Positions 46,700-60,200 of a stretch of 64,000 nt of DNA are shown piece by piece. The notes under the pieces were generated by a model. The model had not been told where the DNA came from and did not search any database. It saw nothing but the letters and a program-made list of their open reading frames with translations. The stretch lies in assembly GCA_037126765.1 (NCBI GenBank), contig JBBCBC010000002.1, positions 21,917,853-21,981,852 of the forward strand, read 5' to 3'. How positions within the stretch are numbered: the first letter of the stretch is position 1; each line of letters begins with the position of its first letter. The translations under genes and the position numbers were made by a program. The stretch is from Stenogyne calaminthoides. Lineage: Eukaryota > Streptophyta > Magnoliopsida > Lamiales > Lamiaceae.

Positions 46700-47514
46700 T
46701 TTATAAATATAAATACATTATTATTAATGTTTTGTTAAATATCTCGATTTACTAATCAAACTTGTAGTGGCTGAGCTTTATTTTTAATCTCATCATTCAT
46801 CTATTAACAATAAATCTTGATCTTTCAAATTGTTTCATATATTTATTTAATATGATTTATCTAATTTAATCATATTTTTATTATTAAATTATGAATAATT
46901 TGTATTATTAAATATAATATATTTTTTATTTTATAACATATTACTCTTAGTAAATTTAATATTATTTTATAATATAATTTTATTTTATATTACTCGAGGT
47001 TATATTTTATTTCTACATATTTAAAGATATTATGAATCTTTTTTTCTTTTTATTGACAATGTCTTTTGTTGGCCTAATTATCTTTGAATGCATTTTGTCT
47101 CAAATTATAAAATTTAAGTTCCTTTTTTACTATTTACTATTACTATTGAAACGGTAACATATCATTAATAGTGATTAAAAATATTTTTCAATAATTAGAG
47201 TATTTGTGATTGTGAGAGTGTTTAATTTTAACTTTTATTTATTGTTATAGAGTAAATAAGATCAAGAAGAGCTTTCTTTTTTAAAACTTAAATGGTGACA
47301 TCAAATTGAGAAGAGTTACTAATATTATATGGAGCAAAACCCGAAAACCTGAATTTCTTTTACCCATATTATTTACTTCTAACACATATACAAAACAGTG
47401 ATCTTGCGATAGTATTATAGTAGTACTATGATAATCATAAATAGAAAGATACATAGAAAAACAAAATAGTACTAACAATTGACCTTGCGATAAAGATTAT
47501 TTAACAATAATGTT
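46700..47514. other. AT-rich DNA, no gene seen
   Basis: May be Helitron interior. No coding signal. Confidence 0.5.
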
Positions 47515-48046
47515 TGTATAAGCAGCGGCGGACCTATTAAGGTACAAGGGGTACAACTGCCCCAAATCCCCTTTTTTTTTTAATATATATTATATATGTA
47601 TTATACATATAAGGGAAAAAATATCTAAGAGAAGATACATATTATATATGTATTATAATCCCAGAGATATTGGCTGACACGACGACATTACAGTAGTTTT
47701 TCTTTTACATCATGTATTGTCAGTTAGGTGGCTTCTTCTTTTTTTGTACGTTATGATGTGGGGCTGGAAGAAATATAGAGAAATATAACTTAAATTTTTT
47801 GGTTCTTTTATTAATTTTAATTATAATTTTATTTATTAATTTAGTCATGTTTAGTAATTAAATAGGATTTGTAATATTTTTTGGATTTAATATATATGTG
47901 AAATTGATGGTGCATTTAATTAGATTATTGAGTTAATTTGATGATTTGATATTGGTGCTAAATAGATTAGGTCTTATTATATTTTGCAATAGTGAATATT
48001 TTATAAAAATTGTAGTTTATATATATGATTATATTTTTATTTTGTA

Positions 48047-48310
48047 CTCCCTCCGTCCCGGTATATTTGTCCCACTTTTTTTTTTGTTGAATTATTTAAG
48101 GAATAATACTAAAATAATATAGATAGTGGATTTTTATAGTATTTAATGGATAAAAAGATAAGGTACTTGAGGTAGTTGAGATGAAAAGTGAGGGGAATAA
48201 TATTAAAATAATAGTTAGTGGAGTGTTACTTTTTCCTTTTATGGACTGAGACAAATGTAGTGGGACGTCCATAAAAGGAAAGTGAGACAAATATAGTGGG
48301 ACGGAGGGAG
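48047..48310. mobile_element. Stowaway MITE nested in hAT
   Basis: CTCCCTCCGTCCC and inverted GGGACGGAGGGAG ends with TA duplications (48045-48046, 48311-48312). Confidence 0.9.
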
Positions 48311-48312
48311 TA

Positions 48313-48363
48313 TATCTCAGTCCATAAAAGGAAAGTGGGACAAATATAGTGGGACGGAGGTAG
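48313..48363. mobile_element. Partial second copy of the Stowaway right end
   Basis: About 50 bases repeat the right end of the neighbouring MITE ('ccataaaaggaaagtg' to 'gggacggaggtag'), again followed by TA. Confidence 0.8.
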
Positions 48364-48420
48364 TATAATTTAGTTAGGAAATGTGAGACAAGACATCAAA
48401 AATAAAATTTTATATGCATA

Positions 48421-48613
48421 AGGTGCATCGTGCAACTCAAGTGTATTTTTTAAACATGCAATTTATTTTTTTGAAACGTTCAACTTGTTTACACTGAAAC
48501 ATTATACTCATTCAGTATAAAATAAGTTTCACTTTTCAGTGTAAATAAGTTGAATGTTTCATGAAACTCAATTGAACACATTTAAAAAATACACTTGAAT
48601 TACAGGTGCACCT
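48421..48613. mobile_element. Foldback repeat, MITE-like
   Basis: Inverted arms AGGTGCATCGTGCAACTCAAG and AGGTGCACCTGTAATTCAAG (right arm shown inverted) enclose about 130 bases, including a smaller inverted pair around 'cagtgtaaataagttgaa'. No convincing target duplication. Confidence 0.5.
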
Positions 48614-48701
48614 GGTACACAGGGGGCCTACTCAATAGTAAAACCAAAAAAATCGATCGTACCTCCGAGTTTGAAATCTTGGGTCCGCCACTATGTATAA
48701 G

Positions 48702-49537
48702 AATACATATAAAATTCCGCTTAATTAAAGCACGCATATTATTACACAATTAATTAATCAACATATATACCTTTTGTTGTGATTTTCTTTTTTATTTATA
48801 ATTAATTTTCTTCTTGATGTTAGCTTGTTTCTCTTGATTATCAGTAGATAAAATAGTGCATAAGACTGCCTACTTAAAAAAAAAAAAAAAAAGCCCCGCA
48901 ATTATTTTGCCACACAAACTCTATTTAAATACACTATTATATAACTAATTAATGCATATATAAAATTAATATTGTTTCTGTGATGTGACTGGAAAAGTGG
49001 TTTTAGCAGCTGTTAATGTCGTCATCGTGTTTTGTGCAAATAACTCTGATGCTAACAAAATAATTGGAGTATATTGTACCATTGCAATTCAAATTCAGTC
49101 AGAACATCAACATAAAATATACTAATATAATATGGTCGAGTAACTGTTCACGCGTGTTTATGGAAGGAAATTTAAAGGTCACGCGTTATCAGGAACGTGT
49201 ACAACACGTTTGCACCGTAGAGCGCGTACTGTTCACCTCTGCAGTAGAATTGTCCTCCATTTTTATTAACACTGATGTTTTTATATATTTATAAATTAAT
49301 GTTAAATATAATTATAAAATTAAATAAAAAGTAACATTGATAATTTAAGTGAAAGTGAACAGTGAATTGTGCCTGATTGTAATGAGCCTCTAAAAAGCAT
49401 GTAGGTAAATGTAATCATCCCTTATAAATATGGATGAACCTTTAAGAGTGTGAGGTTGATGGTTAAATGAAGATGGGAAACTGGCGTGGAAGGGAGAGGT
49501 TGGATAGATTTTTTGGAAATGCTCTAAATGTATATAA
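48702..49537. other. AT-rich DNA with a weak inverted pair
   Basis: No gene. 'taactgttcac' (about 49140) and 'gtgaacagtga' (about 49362) are inverted and could bound a small element. A poly(A) run lies at about 48876. Confidence 0.4.
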
Positions 49538-50600
49538 CTAGCACATAATCTTGACTCTTGAGTGCTACGCCGGATTCAAAATAATATTTTTATTATTAAT
49601 TTTAAATTAAATATTTAATTTATTTGATTAATTCAATTACGTGTATATTTTTGTAACACCAAAATTTTCAATCACAATAAGTTATTAAAAAGAAAGATAT
49701 AAGTTATAAAATGTTTGAATTAATATTGCTAATAAAATAAATAATTAATAATTAAATTTATATGTTTAATATATATATATAAGATGTTTTATGCACGCAG
49801 GAAAAAAAAGAAAAGAAATAGATGGGTTAATTAATTGTTGACTAGATCCTTATATTTGGTTTATAAGTTATTATCTTTAAAATATTTTATTTTATATGAT
49901 TATAAATTATAACATATATATTAATGTGGATAAGTCTTAATCTCTCGAGTCTTCCCTTGAAAATCTTTATATTTGTTTAGACCATTATTTTCAAACTTTT
50001 AAAATTTAAAACTCACGTAACCAATTCAAAATTTCCACAATTATCTCAACTGATTTTTACTCCCTCGGTCCCTCCCGCAAAAAAAAATCACAGAAAACTT
50101 TATCTCAGAATTTCTTCTTCCGTGAGAGGCCGGCTAACAAACGTTTTTTTTTTTTTGTCATCAATCGCTGAAATTACTTTCTCTACTCTTAATCAATCGG
50201 TATCCTCTTATGCCCTTTTTAATTAATTTTCTTTCAGTAGTCTGTATTATTTACATAATACGTTTGACATTTTCACCCTTTATTATCTCATATATACCCT
50301 TCATGATTATTTTTTATAGTTATTAATTTTTTTTATTTTTCTATAAATATGTTGTGTGAATAATTTTCCCAACTAATATTAATTATTGTTAGAAATATTT
50401 AATTATAAAAAATTAAGATTAATGTTGGCTTTAAAAATTTTATATGATCATAAAAATTAATTATTATGGGTATATATGATATAATGAAGGGAGAAAATAT
50501 CAAAACGATATTTATTATTCTAATATGACAAAGAATATTAGGAATAATGAGAGGGAATAATTTAAAATGAGAAATGAATGAAAATATGTACATACAATAT
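49538..50600. repeat. Diverged relatives of the 3109-3771 element
   Basis: 49538-49660 resembles the left end of that element ('ctagcacataa', then AT-rich 'attaaatatttaattt'). 50240-50600 resembles its interior ('cataatacg..gacattttcaccc', 'gagaaatgaatgaaaatatg'). The two parts may be one decayed copy. No gene is seen. Confidence 0.5.
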
Positions 50601-51115
50601 TAGATGAAGAAAGTGCTTAGACAGACGCGATAAAAAAATTGATAAAAGATAGAAATTAGAATATTTATATTAAAAGAATATCTATTAAAAGAAGTTTCTC
50701 ACTAATTTATTTACACTTTTCTGTGTTTTTAAATATTGACATAAATTATTATTAACCGTATATAATTAGTGTCATTACATGTCAATTGGAGTAGTTGATA
50801 CACATTTTATGTGTTCATCTCGCTATAAAACTTATATACACACACTCAACAAAATTTAAAGTAATTCTTGTCAAATCATTTGCCCAAGTGTATATTTTTT
50901 AATTAATAATTTTATAAAATACTAAATAATTAGCACATAAATACGAGAGTGCACCTTTTTATATGGAAAAGCAATTTCGAGAGTTTTCTAATGTGTTTTC
51001 TCCACATATAGTCTAGAACTATGAAGTAACATTTCCCTTTCAGCTATTTTAGAAGCATTTCTTGTATTATAAATTCAAAATATAGGAAAATGTAAATTTT
51101 GAAGGGTTTTAAGTT
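50601..51115. other. AT-rich DNA, no gene seen
   Basis: No supported feature. Confidence 0.5.
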
Positions 51116-51119
51116 TAAA

Positions 51120-51460
51120 CGAAAATAGTATTACATGCAAAACATTAACAGTATTATACACAAAACATAACAGTATTACATGAAAAATATAACATTATTA
51201 CATTCTTAACATAAGAAAAAAGCAAATCTAAAAGATATTAAATGCAAAATTGAAGCATCATTACAAGCAAAATATAAAAGTGTATTTTTGAAGAAAAAAT
51301 GTAATATTAATATTACATGAGAAAACATAACAGTATTATAAAATAAACATAACAGTAAATCATTGAAAAAACATAAGAAAAGGCAAATTCTAGAAGAGAT
51401 AAAATAAAAACAGAAGCAGTATTATAGGTAAACTATAATAGTATTACATGAAAAAATATT
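51120..51460 (+). repeat. Degenerate ~20-bp repeat array
   Basis: Units of the form 'aacagtattacatgaaaaa' and 'cataacagtattata' recur about ten times with variable spacing. Confidence 0.6.
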
Positions 51461-52180
51461 TGTGTAACTATGAGAGCGTATTCTACTCCACATGCTGAGT
51501 TATAACCATTTTAAGTTCCATCTCATGGTTTATCACATCTAAACTTGAACCACAACTATGAATTTAAGCATAATAAATTAATCTAGTCTGGAGTCAGACT
51601 TTTAATGTAATTTAATCGATTAATATCAAGGAAGATTGAAACTAGAATAAATGTCATTTGCAAACAAGCAAAAATTATAAGATAAACACATGCAAATGGA
51701 AAATGCAGAGACACAATGAAGATTTTTTTTAGATAAAAGTATTTGGCCATAGACTGTAAAACATCCTCCTACCCGTATAATCCCGAACAATATTTTAAAA
51801 CAAATTTTTTCATTTGTTTGGTATTAAAGATCAAATAAATAACATATCATCAAAGCCATATCAAATTACCAACAAAGAACTAAAAAAATATGCAAATAAT
51901 TTGACCGCTTAATTTTATCATAAATGGTATGCAGATACATAAATTCGCAAAAAAAATCGTAACACAATGATAAGTTATCGAATTGATGAATCAACAATTG
52001 ATGAATCTACCATGAACACTGAAAAGCTTAAAAATCTTACTTAAAGAACCATAATTATAGCACGAGGGGAGAAGAGGAGATGCACAAAAGGAGAAAAAAG
52101 CAACAAACTTGTCAAAAGTATAACATGCACTAAACATCGAACTCTTATATTGAAATCGCTGCCAAATTCGTTACACTGCA
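51461..52180. other. Intergenic, no gene seen
   Basis: No supported feature. Confidence 0.5.
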
Positions 52181-52350
52181 TTGCTTTAGCCTAGTGGTAA
52201 GCAGTGTGGATTCTGGCACGCGCGATTAGAGTTTGAATCCCTGTAGGTACAATTGCATATATAACCAAATTGCACGCGAAAGTGCAAATATACCTACGTA
52301 TATGCAATTATTTTGTATTTATTAATAAATTACAATCCTGAAATGTACAT
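52181..52350 (+). mobile_element. tRNA-derived SINE-like element
   Basis: A-box TAGCCTAGTGG (52190-52200) and a B-box-like AGTTTGAATCC (52231-52241) at tRNA spacing, then AT-rich sequence. The A box equals that of the tRNA-like unit at 2713-2785. The 3' end is uncertain. Confidence 0.5.
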
Positions 52351-52530
52351 ATCAATAAATCTCTCTTTATCCATGCATATTTATTTGGTATGTGTGGTGC
52401 GTAGGTGAAAAAGACGATCTGACGAATTTTTCCTTTTCTGATATAAGGAGAGAAAATCATCTTTAGCATTTTTGCTCAGCATGGAGAGATCACAGTTTGA
52501 TGTTTAACATTAGATTGATAAAAGAGACAC

Positions 52531-52664
52531 AATTGTATGAGACGATGTTACGGTGAGACAGAACATGATTTGAGCAATGACATTTTAACATTTTTGGAGG
52601 GATGAGTGTAAATTTATGGTAGAATATAACCCGTCTCATGCATGAGACCGTCTCATACGAGTTT
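52531..52664. mobile_element. Small TIR element with 'gtatgagacg' ends
   Basis: 'ttgtatgagacga' at left pairs with 'ccgtctcatacgag' at right, with an inner 'gtgagac' pair. A related pair is at 62912-63030. Confidence 0.4.
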
Positions 52665-52669
52665 TTATC

Positions 52670-54250
52670 TTAATAAAAACTTGAAAATTCATCTTATTTC
52701 ATAAATTGTTTTTTTTTTTTTTTTTATAATAATCTTGTAAAGAAAAGCGTGTTACTAGTTTATGCCACCTAGCTTTTTCCATCCACGCTATAGATTAATT
52801 GCATCTTGTGCCCTCAACCACAAAATGCCCTTCATCAAACAAAAATAGTAATCATTGAGAACTTTATTCTTGTTCATAGTAACCAAATAAATTACAGCAA
52901 CAACAAATAACATGGCACATCACTACTCCCAAGTATACATAAAGATATCATTATTAGAGCATTCATTTATAAGATTGTTTAAACATTGGATGGATGGACG
53001 AATATTAATATTTAAAATAATTGTAGGTCATTTTTAAATTGAAGAGAGAATATCATTCATCCAAATATATAGAATAAAGAGAGAAAATACTTTTAACAGA
53101 TAAATGGATAAAAAAGAGGTGATAGTGGAACCCATACAAAATATATGGATTAATATTCGATTAATGAATTATTGTGAGATTGTAACAATTAAGTACTTAA
53201 AAATACGCGGCGTGGAGAAGATGTAGAGGAGAGAGTAGATGGATGAAAATTTATCCATCCATTATGGATGCTCTTACTTGAACCATCATGAGTACCACAA
53301 ACACCTTAGACCTTATCATCGAGAGCTCGCTTTATTGGGGGTAATGGAAAGGGGTAATACAAATTATTCTCATTAATACTGCTTGACATGTTTAATACCC
53401 GTAATGAAAATATAAATAAGTAATTGGTTACCCAACTTTTCTTACATAATTCTACCACTGTAATTGCTCACTCAACCCTCTTTAGATGATACTCAATATT
53501 GATTTTTTAATCAAATAATAACAATATAATTAATAATTTCATTGTGATTAATCCCTCAATGATATCCATTATTATTGTCATTCCTAAGTCATACCAAACG
53601 GACAGGATCTTTTGTTAAAACTCTATTTCAAATATAAGGTTAACATTATGAAAGATGGATTTGAAGCTCCGCCTCAAGTAATGTGATCCGTGAAACGATC
53701 ACATAAACTTTCGCAAAATAATAAGTAATAATCCACTAAAAAGATAATAAACATTTCACATACTCTTTATGGAAATAAAGATTTTATATTAATCTTCCAA
53801 TTATCACTTAATTACTTTAATTATCATTGCACTAACAATCATTTTATTTACAAATGGACCCCACAATACACCATAATACTCTTAATTTATCTATTTTTTT
53901 TCTTAAAAACGTGCCCAAAAATATGGGAATAGAATTGCTGGAGGGAGGGAGTAAAGATACTAAAATTAATTCAAAATTATCTGGTTCACAGTGTAATGTG
54001 CAAGCACCTTGCAAGAAAGTAGCATGCATATTCATCTAGGTTAAACACATGCAGTTACTTTTATGTGATGATGAAAATCAAGAATTGTTTTTTTATATAA
54101 ATAAAATGAAGCAAAGTGATTCGATATTTACAAAATGTGGTAATAAAACCTGGAACCAGAATTCCCAGCTCAATTCAAAGTACTAGAGGACTATAAAATG
54201 AATACCTTCTATGTTTAGTAAGCTAACCTCAACTTATACTGTTTTGGGCA
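52670..54250. other. Intergenic, downstream of the UMP kinase gene
   Basis: AT-rich. The 3' UTR of the minus-strand UMP kinase gene must lie just below 54251, but I cannot fix its end. No other gene is supported. Confidence 0.5.
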
Positions 54251-57200
54251 TCAAGTGTATGCTGTTGCTGTTCTCCGACTCCCTCCAATCAACGTCCCAA
54301 CGCTGTCACCCATAATTGCTCTTGAGATATTCCCAGGTTTATTCAGATTAAAGACAACCACTGCCATAGAAAAAAATTACAATTCGTTTCAGATTTTAGA
54401 AAACAAAAAGGAGCAGCTATATAAGGGTGGTGATATATGCACCAACCAAATTACTTAGTATACGCATCACTTGGCCAAACTTGCTTTAAAAAATCATAAA
54501 TACCTCTCAAACGACTTTAGATTCTAATGATGCCCTTATGTTCTTTAAAGATTATATATTATTCATTTTAAGCCAATATTTCTTATATATGAATTTAAGA
54601 TGAAAGAAATAACCTTTTAAAAGTATAAGGATTATTGCGTATATAAAGTTATTTGATGGTATTTTTTACTTTTTAAAGCAAAATTGACCGAGTAGTGGAT
54701 GTATTAAGTAATTTTGTGGGTGCAAATAGTAATTGCAAATTAAGGGGAATGAACAAGGTTTACCAGGAATGTTGTTCTCTTGGCACAAAGTAATTGCAGT
54801 CAAGTCCATGACAGACAATTCCTTTGAGATTACATCTTGGTAAGTTAGAGTATCAAGTAGTCGAGCATTAGGATTACGCTTAGGGTCATCATCAAAAACT
54901 CCATCAACATTTGTAGCTTTCAGCACTACCTCTGCATTAACTACAAGTACAAAATTCAAGGATTCAACATTACTTGCAATTATTCATTGCCCTAATAGTT
55001 AAAGCATTAAAAAAAAAGCATAAAAGAAGTCTATTCTATTAAACATATGAAGATCATCAGTTCATCACATCAAAATCATATATATTAATATATAGGATCC
55101 CATATTCAATAATTGATTTTTCATCTCTTATTTGGTGAAGATGGAGATACCAACATGACTTTGACATTTCTTTTCTCGATAAAATTTGATTGAGAATGAC
55201 AGGGAATTCTTTTGTCGAAAGGAATTGCATACCACTTTTATTCATCTCAAGCTCTCCGTCAGGCAAAATTGCATACTACTCCTAGTTCTACTTTGCCACT
55301 TTCTATTAATCAATTACCATACAAAAATCATAAAATACCTATAATACACATATACTACTTTTTTCAAACACAATTTCCTATCAAGCATCTATCTCCCACT
55401 TTTTAATTATTATTATGTACCCAACTCAACCTTTTTACTTTACATACTCTCTCCCCTAATTTACACACAATTTTCAATACACTAACACAATCAATCATTT
55501 ATCACCTATATTTTCAAAATTTTACCCTATCAAATCCTACAAAATCTACACTCCCAAACATATACTCCCTCCGTCCTATTTTAGATTGTCCATTCACTTT
55601 TTGACTCGTGTTTTAGCGAGCGAGTTGTTTATTAGTATTTGAAATGATAAAGTGGCTTTTAAGGTGGGGTATGATAGTCCTACCCCTCATCTATCCTACA
55701 CCTTCTTAAAAGTCACTTTATCATTTCAAATACTAATAAACAACAAGCTCGCTAAAACACGAGCCAAAAAGTGAATGGACAATCTAAAATAGGAAGGAGG
55801 GAGTACAAAATACAAATACACCTTTTACTATTCATCAAATCCACCTACTGGATTTCAGTCCAATCAAAGCATAAACAAACACCCCCTAAAAGGTTGTACT
55901 TGAATTGATGTATTTGAAATTTAAGTTATTGAAATTAGAATGGAATTCAAATAGCCGAAATAACTAACAAAATAGTGCAGAATGAGACATAGATTTCCAA
56001 TCTATTCTTAAAATACTACCATCCAAACAACACCAATGGATTTGCTATTATTGATTTTCAACTCCATTGGCAAATCCTTCAGCCCAAAGGTATTATAATC
56101 TTAGGTGCATTTTAAAACAATTAAGCATCAAGGTTAAGACAAAAAGGACTCACTCTCTGCAGTCCGAAGGGCAGCAGCAGTATCTGTTGTGAAGAAGGGA
56201 TTCCCTGTGCCAGCTGCAAAAATCACAACTCTTCCTTTCTCTAAATGCCTAACAGCTCGTCTACGTATATAGGGCTCAGCAACTTCTGACATACGAAAAG
56301 CTGTTTGAACTCTCGTTGGGATGCCAATGCTCTCCATAGTGGCTTGCAAAAATATTGCATTCATGACTGTTGCTAACATCCTTAATAAGTGAACACAGAT
56401 TTTAGATTTCAGAAGTTACACCTAAATTTGTGAATTATAGGATCTATATCTTCAAACACCAAATTGAAAAACTTTTAAGGGTATGTTTGATTTGGGATTT
56501 AGAGGATTTTAGAATTTGGATTCAAAATCTAGTGATTTCAAAATCTTGATAAATAGTAATGGTGTGTGTTTGTTTTGAGGTTTAAATAGGGTATGGTTTT
56601 ACTTTTATGTTACAGAGCGTTTGATGTTGTATTATTATATTATTGTTGATCGTAATTGTCATGATTGAATGATTGTGTAATAATTAGTGTGTTTTATTTG
56701 AAGTTGCAAAAGTGAGAATAAAATGTGTGCAAAGTGTTTAATAAAACAAGAGAGGGAATAAAGCATAGTTATTAAAGGCGCGCCTAAGGCGCACGACGCT
56801 CGGGGCGCTAGCCACCTCGCCTGCCATAGGTCCAGGCGGTTGGGATTTTCTGGGCGCTCGCCTGGGGGCGCCTTTCGCCGCCTTGACTCGGGCAAAGGCG
56901 CGCCTAAGGCGTGCCTTGCGTACATCTAGGGTTTGAAATAAAAATAAACATTTTTTTATTTGTCAAATAACATCAGAATAATAAAAAATACTATCTCTTA
57001 AGTCTTAATATTTAAGTGAAACGCATATAGGGTTTCAAGATTCACTTTTTATCAAGTATAATCGTGCGTTGAAGCATCGGTAATCGGTATGACTCACGTA
57101 ATCACATTGATCCTATCTCTTTGAGGGATATAGATGAAAGCAATGAGTGGATGGTTGGTCTAATGGAAGATGAATATGAGTTGGTTCACCAAGGTGAAAA

Positions 57201-60200
57201 TTTGACTTGGGGTATTGCTACAGAAGCAATGGTTAGGTTTACTAAGAAATTATCAAGGTCTTATGTTGTTTTTTCCAGGGATGCAAGGCGCGCGCCTAAG
57301 GCGCCAGGCGGGCCTAAGGCGCTAGGCGCTGCTTCGAACCTTGTGGCGCCTTGCGCCATTAATAACTATGGAATAAAGAAAACAAATTTGCATTAATTAG
57401 TCATTGGAGAGAGTGTAGTGTAGAAACAATAGTATTTATGGGGTTTATAGGTATTTGTAGCGGTGAATTTATTGAGTTTTTAAAAATCAGATTCTAAAAT
57501 CCCAAGTAAACCGGATTTAGATTTCAAAATCCCAAATCTGATTTTCAAACCCCAAAAAAAACATACCCTTACGTAATTACCTTCAAAATGTATGTATTTA
57601 TGGGGAAAGGTATTTCAGGAAATATCTTGGGAAATATGTAGTACGTTTGGTTCTATTCCTAGAAACTTTTTAGCTGTAAAGATTAGAATGTCATGATAAT
57701 TGTGACACTCAAAATGTCCACAATATACATGGATCACCTAATATAATAAATAAAGGTTCAAGTTTAAAAGCATCAATGTTGATAATTGCACCAAATTTGA
57801 ACTTGCAACTCTTGGTAAGAAACAATGAAAATTTATTAAAAAAAAAAACATAGTACACAGGGACGAGTTGTCCTTATGAAGAGGGTCGAGTATAAACTAA
57901 AGGGCGTACCTCAATTCTTTGACTAAACATGAGCAAAAAAAAAAGGCTTCAGCTTTTTTCCTTTTTGGGTTGCAGACCCACCATGCTACCTGCTACCCTA
58001 GACTTAACCCCATCCCATATCGGCTCTAAAATTCCTATCGATCCTTGAAAATTTTCATATTTCTCTTCTAACCAAGGTGGCCAACATAGAGCTTGCACAA
58101 CAACCATAACACTTTTAATAATATCATATCTTTAACACCAGACTAGAAGGCTGTGAATAATTACCTTCACTTTAATGTTTGTGAAGCACTAGAAATTATG
58201 CATAAAGTCATAAACTAAATACAAGTTCAAGAAAAAAGAGTTACCCAATGTAATCAGCAGAAGAGCGGTCAAGGCCACTACTCCCTGCCCATGACGCCCC
58301 ACGGAAGATATTTCCACCACCAACAACAATCGCAACCTGAAAGCATCATGAATATAAGTCAAGTTGATTTGCAGGAATTAAACTAAAAGTTCAGATTACA
58401 ACCATGACATCAACCAACAATTCCACTTTATGTACAAATGAATATGGGAGCTTAGTCCTAATATTCTATATATGTTGTATAATCCTATGTGAAATGCTAA
58501 GTAACCAGTACCCTAGGCAACCGACACGTGTACAATGGGGGTATTTTAGAAAAATTATAAGTGATTATAATCACTTATAATTGTGTGCAGAAGCAATTTG
58601 GAGTGTTTTGTTTCTCTTTTATTAGATTAAATAAGCTGTCAAAAGCTACAAGCTAAAAGTTGAAAAATGGGTGCTTTTGGTAGCTTATAAGCCTTTTTAA
58701 ATACAATTAATTTTTTTTACAAGCACTATCAACTTCTACTGTTAATCAATTTCTCATAATCACTAATTTTAATCAATTCTTCAAAAGTATAATTTTTTGC
58801 AAACACCCCCAGTATATATTTGATGAGGGTTGAAAATCCTATTATTCTAATGGAAAAAAGAAAAGAAAAAGAGGAAAAAGCTTAAAAGGCTGATCAAGAA
58901 AGACAAAACAAAAAAATCAACGCCATAGTTAAAGTCATTTAGCAACTTTCTAAAAAAAGTCCAAAATAAATCTCTGTGGAAAAAGGTATTTAAAGTACCT
59001 CTATACCAAGTCGAGTAACAGATGCAACCTCCCTAGCAATGGACATTGTTACCTGAAAAGGTATACTTCCATTAGCATTAAAGACATGATACAAATTCAC
59101 AAACATTTAGTGACGTAAATGAGCTAAGCCGCTAGCGAGCTATTCGTAACTCGATTCAATAAAAGTCCATTTGAGCTCATTTAATAAAGCTTTTTAACAT
59201 AAATGAACAAAACTCAAGCTCAATGGTATTCAGTTCATTAGCTAGTGACCAGGTTCTTTAGCAAGTTAGTGACCTAATTTGAATAAACTATAATTAATAG
59301 TTGACTTTAACTTAAAATTTTCAAACTTAATATTCATGATAAAGATAAAAATATGTAATTGAACTTATTTAATTAAATGGCATTATAGATTGTAGCAGAT
59401 GTATATGATTTTTAGAAAAATATAACATCATTTATGCAATGAATAGATGAATATTTTTTTTAATGATTGACATTTATTAAGCTCGTTTAAGCCTGATTAT
59501 ATTAGAAAAATCATGTGAACCAGCAATATATTTGATAAATTAAGCTTGAGCTCAGCTCGATAATAAACAAGCGAAGCTCAAGCACTTTATAGCTCTGCTC
59601 AGTTCGATTACATCCTTACAAACATGTTAGGTATAATAATCAACCTTTGGGTCAATATTTTGTGCTTGGTCACCAGCGAGTGCCTCACCGCTAACTTTAA
59701 GCAACACCCGACGCCATTTATACGATGGTTTCTGCTTGCTACCATCATTCATTGTGACACCAAAAGGAGACATAGGCATAGATGATCCCTGTTGCTGCCT
59801 ATATAAAGAAAAGGAACAAAACAAACAAAACAAAAAGTTAGCTGAACGCATAGTTATTAATGGCGCAAGGCGCCACAAGGCGCGAAGCAGCGTCTAGCGC
59901 CTTAGGCGCGCCTGACGCCTTAGGCGCGCGCCTTGCATCCCTGGAAAAAACAACATAAGACCTTGATAATTTCTTAGTAAACCTAACCATTGCTTCTGTA
60001 GCAATACCCCAAGTCAAATTTTCACCTTGGTGAACCAACTCATCTTCATCTTCCATTAGACCAACCATCCACTCATTGCTTTCATCTATATCCCTCAAAG
60101 AGATAGGATCAATGTGATTACATGAGTCATACCGATTACCGATGCTTCAACGCACGATTATACTTGATAAAAAGTGAATCTTGAAACCCTAGATGCGTTT

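Larger units (their letters stand above)
47523..48693. mobile_element. Non-autonomous hAT element (Tip100-like ends)
   Basis: A perfect 8-bp target duplication TGTATAAG (47515-47522 and 48694-48701) flanks termini CAGCGGCGGACC and, inverted, TAGTGGCGGACC. These ends resemble the 'CAGxGGCGGAxCC' ends of plant hAT elements. It is 1171 bases with no transposase frame and carries a nested Stowaway (48047-48310) and a foldback (48421-48613). Confidence 0.85.
56481..57571. mobile_element. TIR element in intron 4, split by a hAT insertion
   Basis: 'aagggtatgttt' at left and 'aaacatacccttac' at right are inverted, and inner arms ('gatttgggatttag', 'ctaaaatccca') also pair. The hAT copy at 56764-57370 lies inside it. 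No clear target duplication. The same terminal word recurs at 63476 and 63845. Confidence 0.45.

Noticed and set aside
57121..57396. Host gene or UMP kinase exon
   Set aside because: The ORF lies inside a hAT element with 8-bp duplications, antisense to the gene, and is repeated in intron 1.
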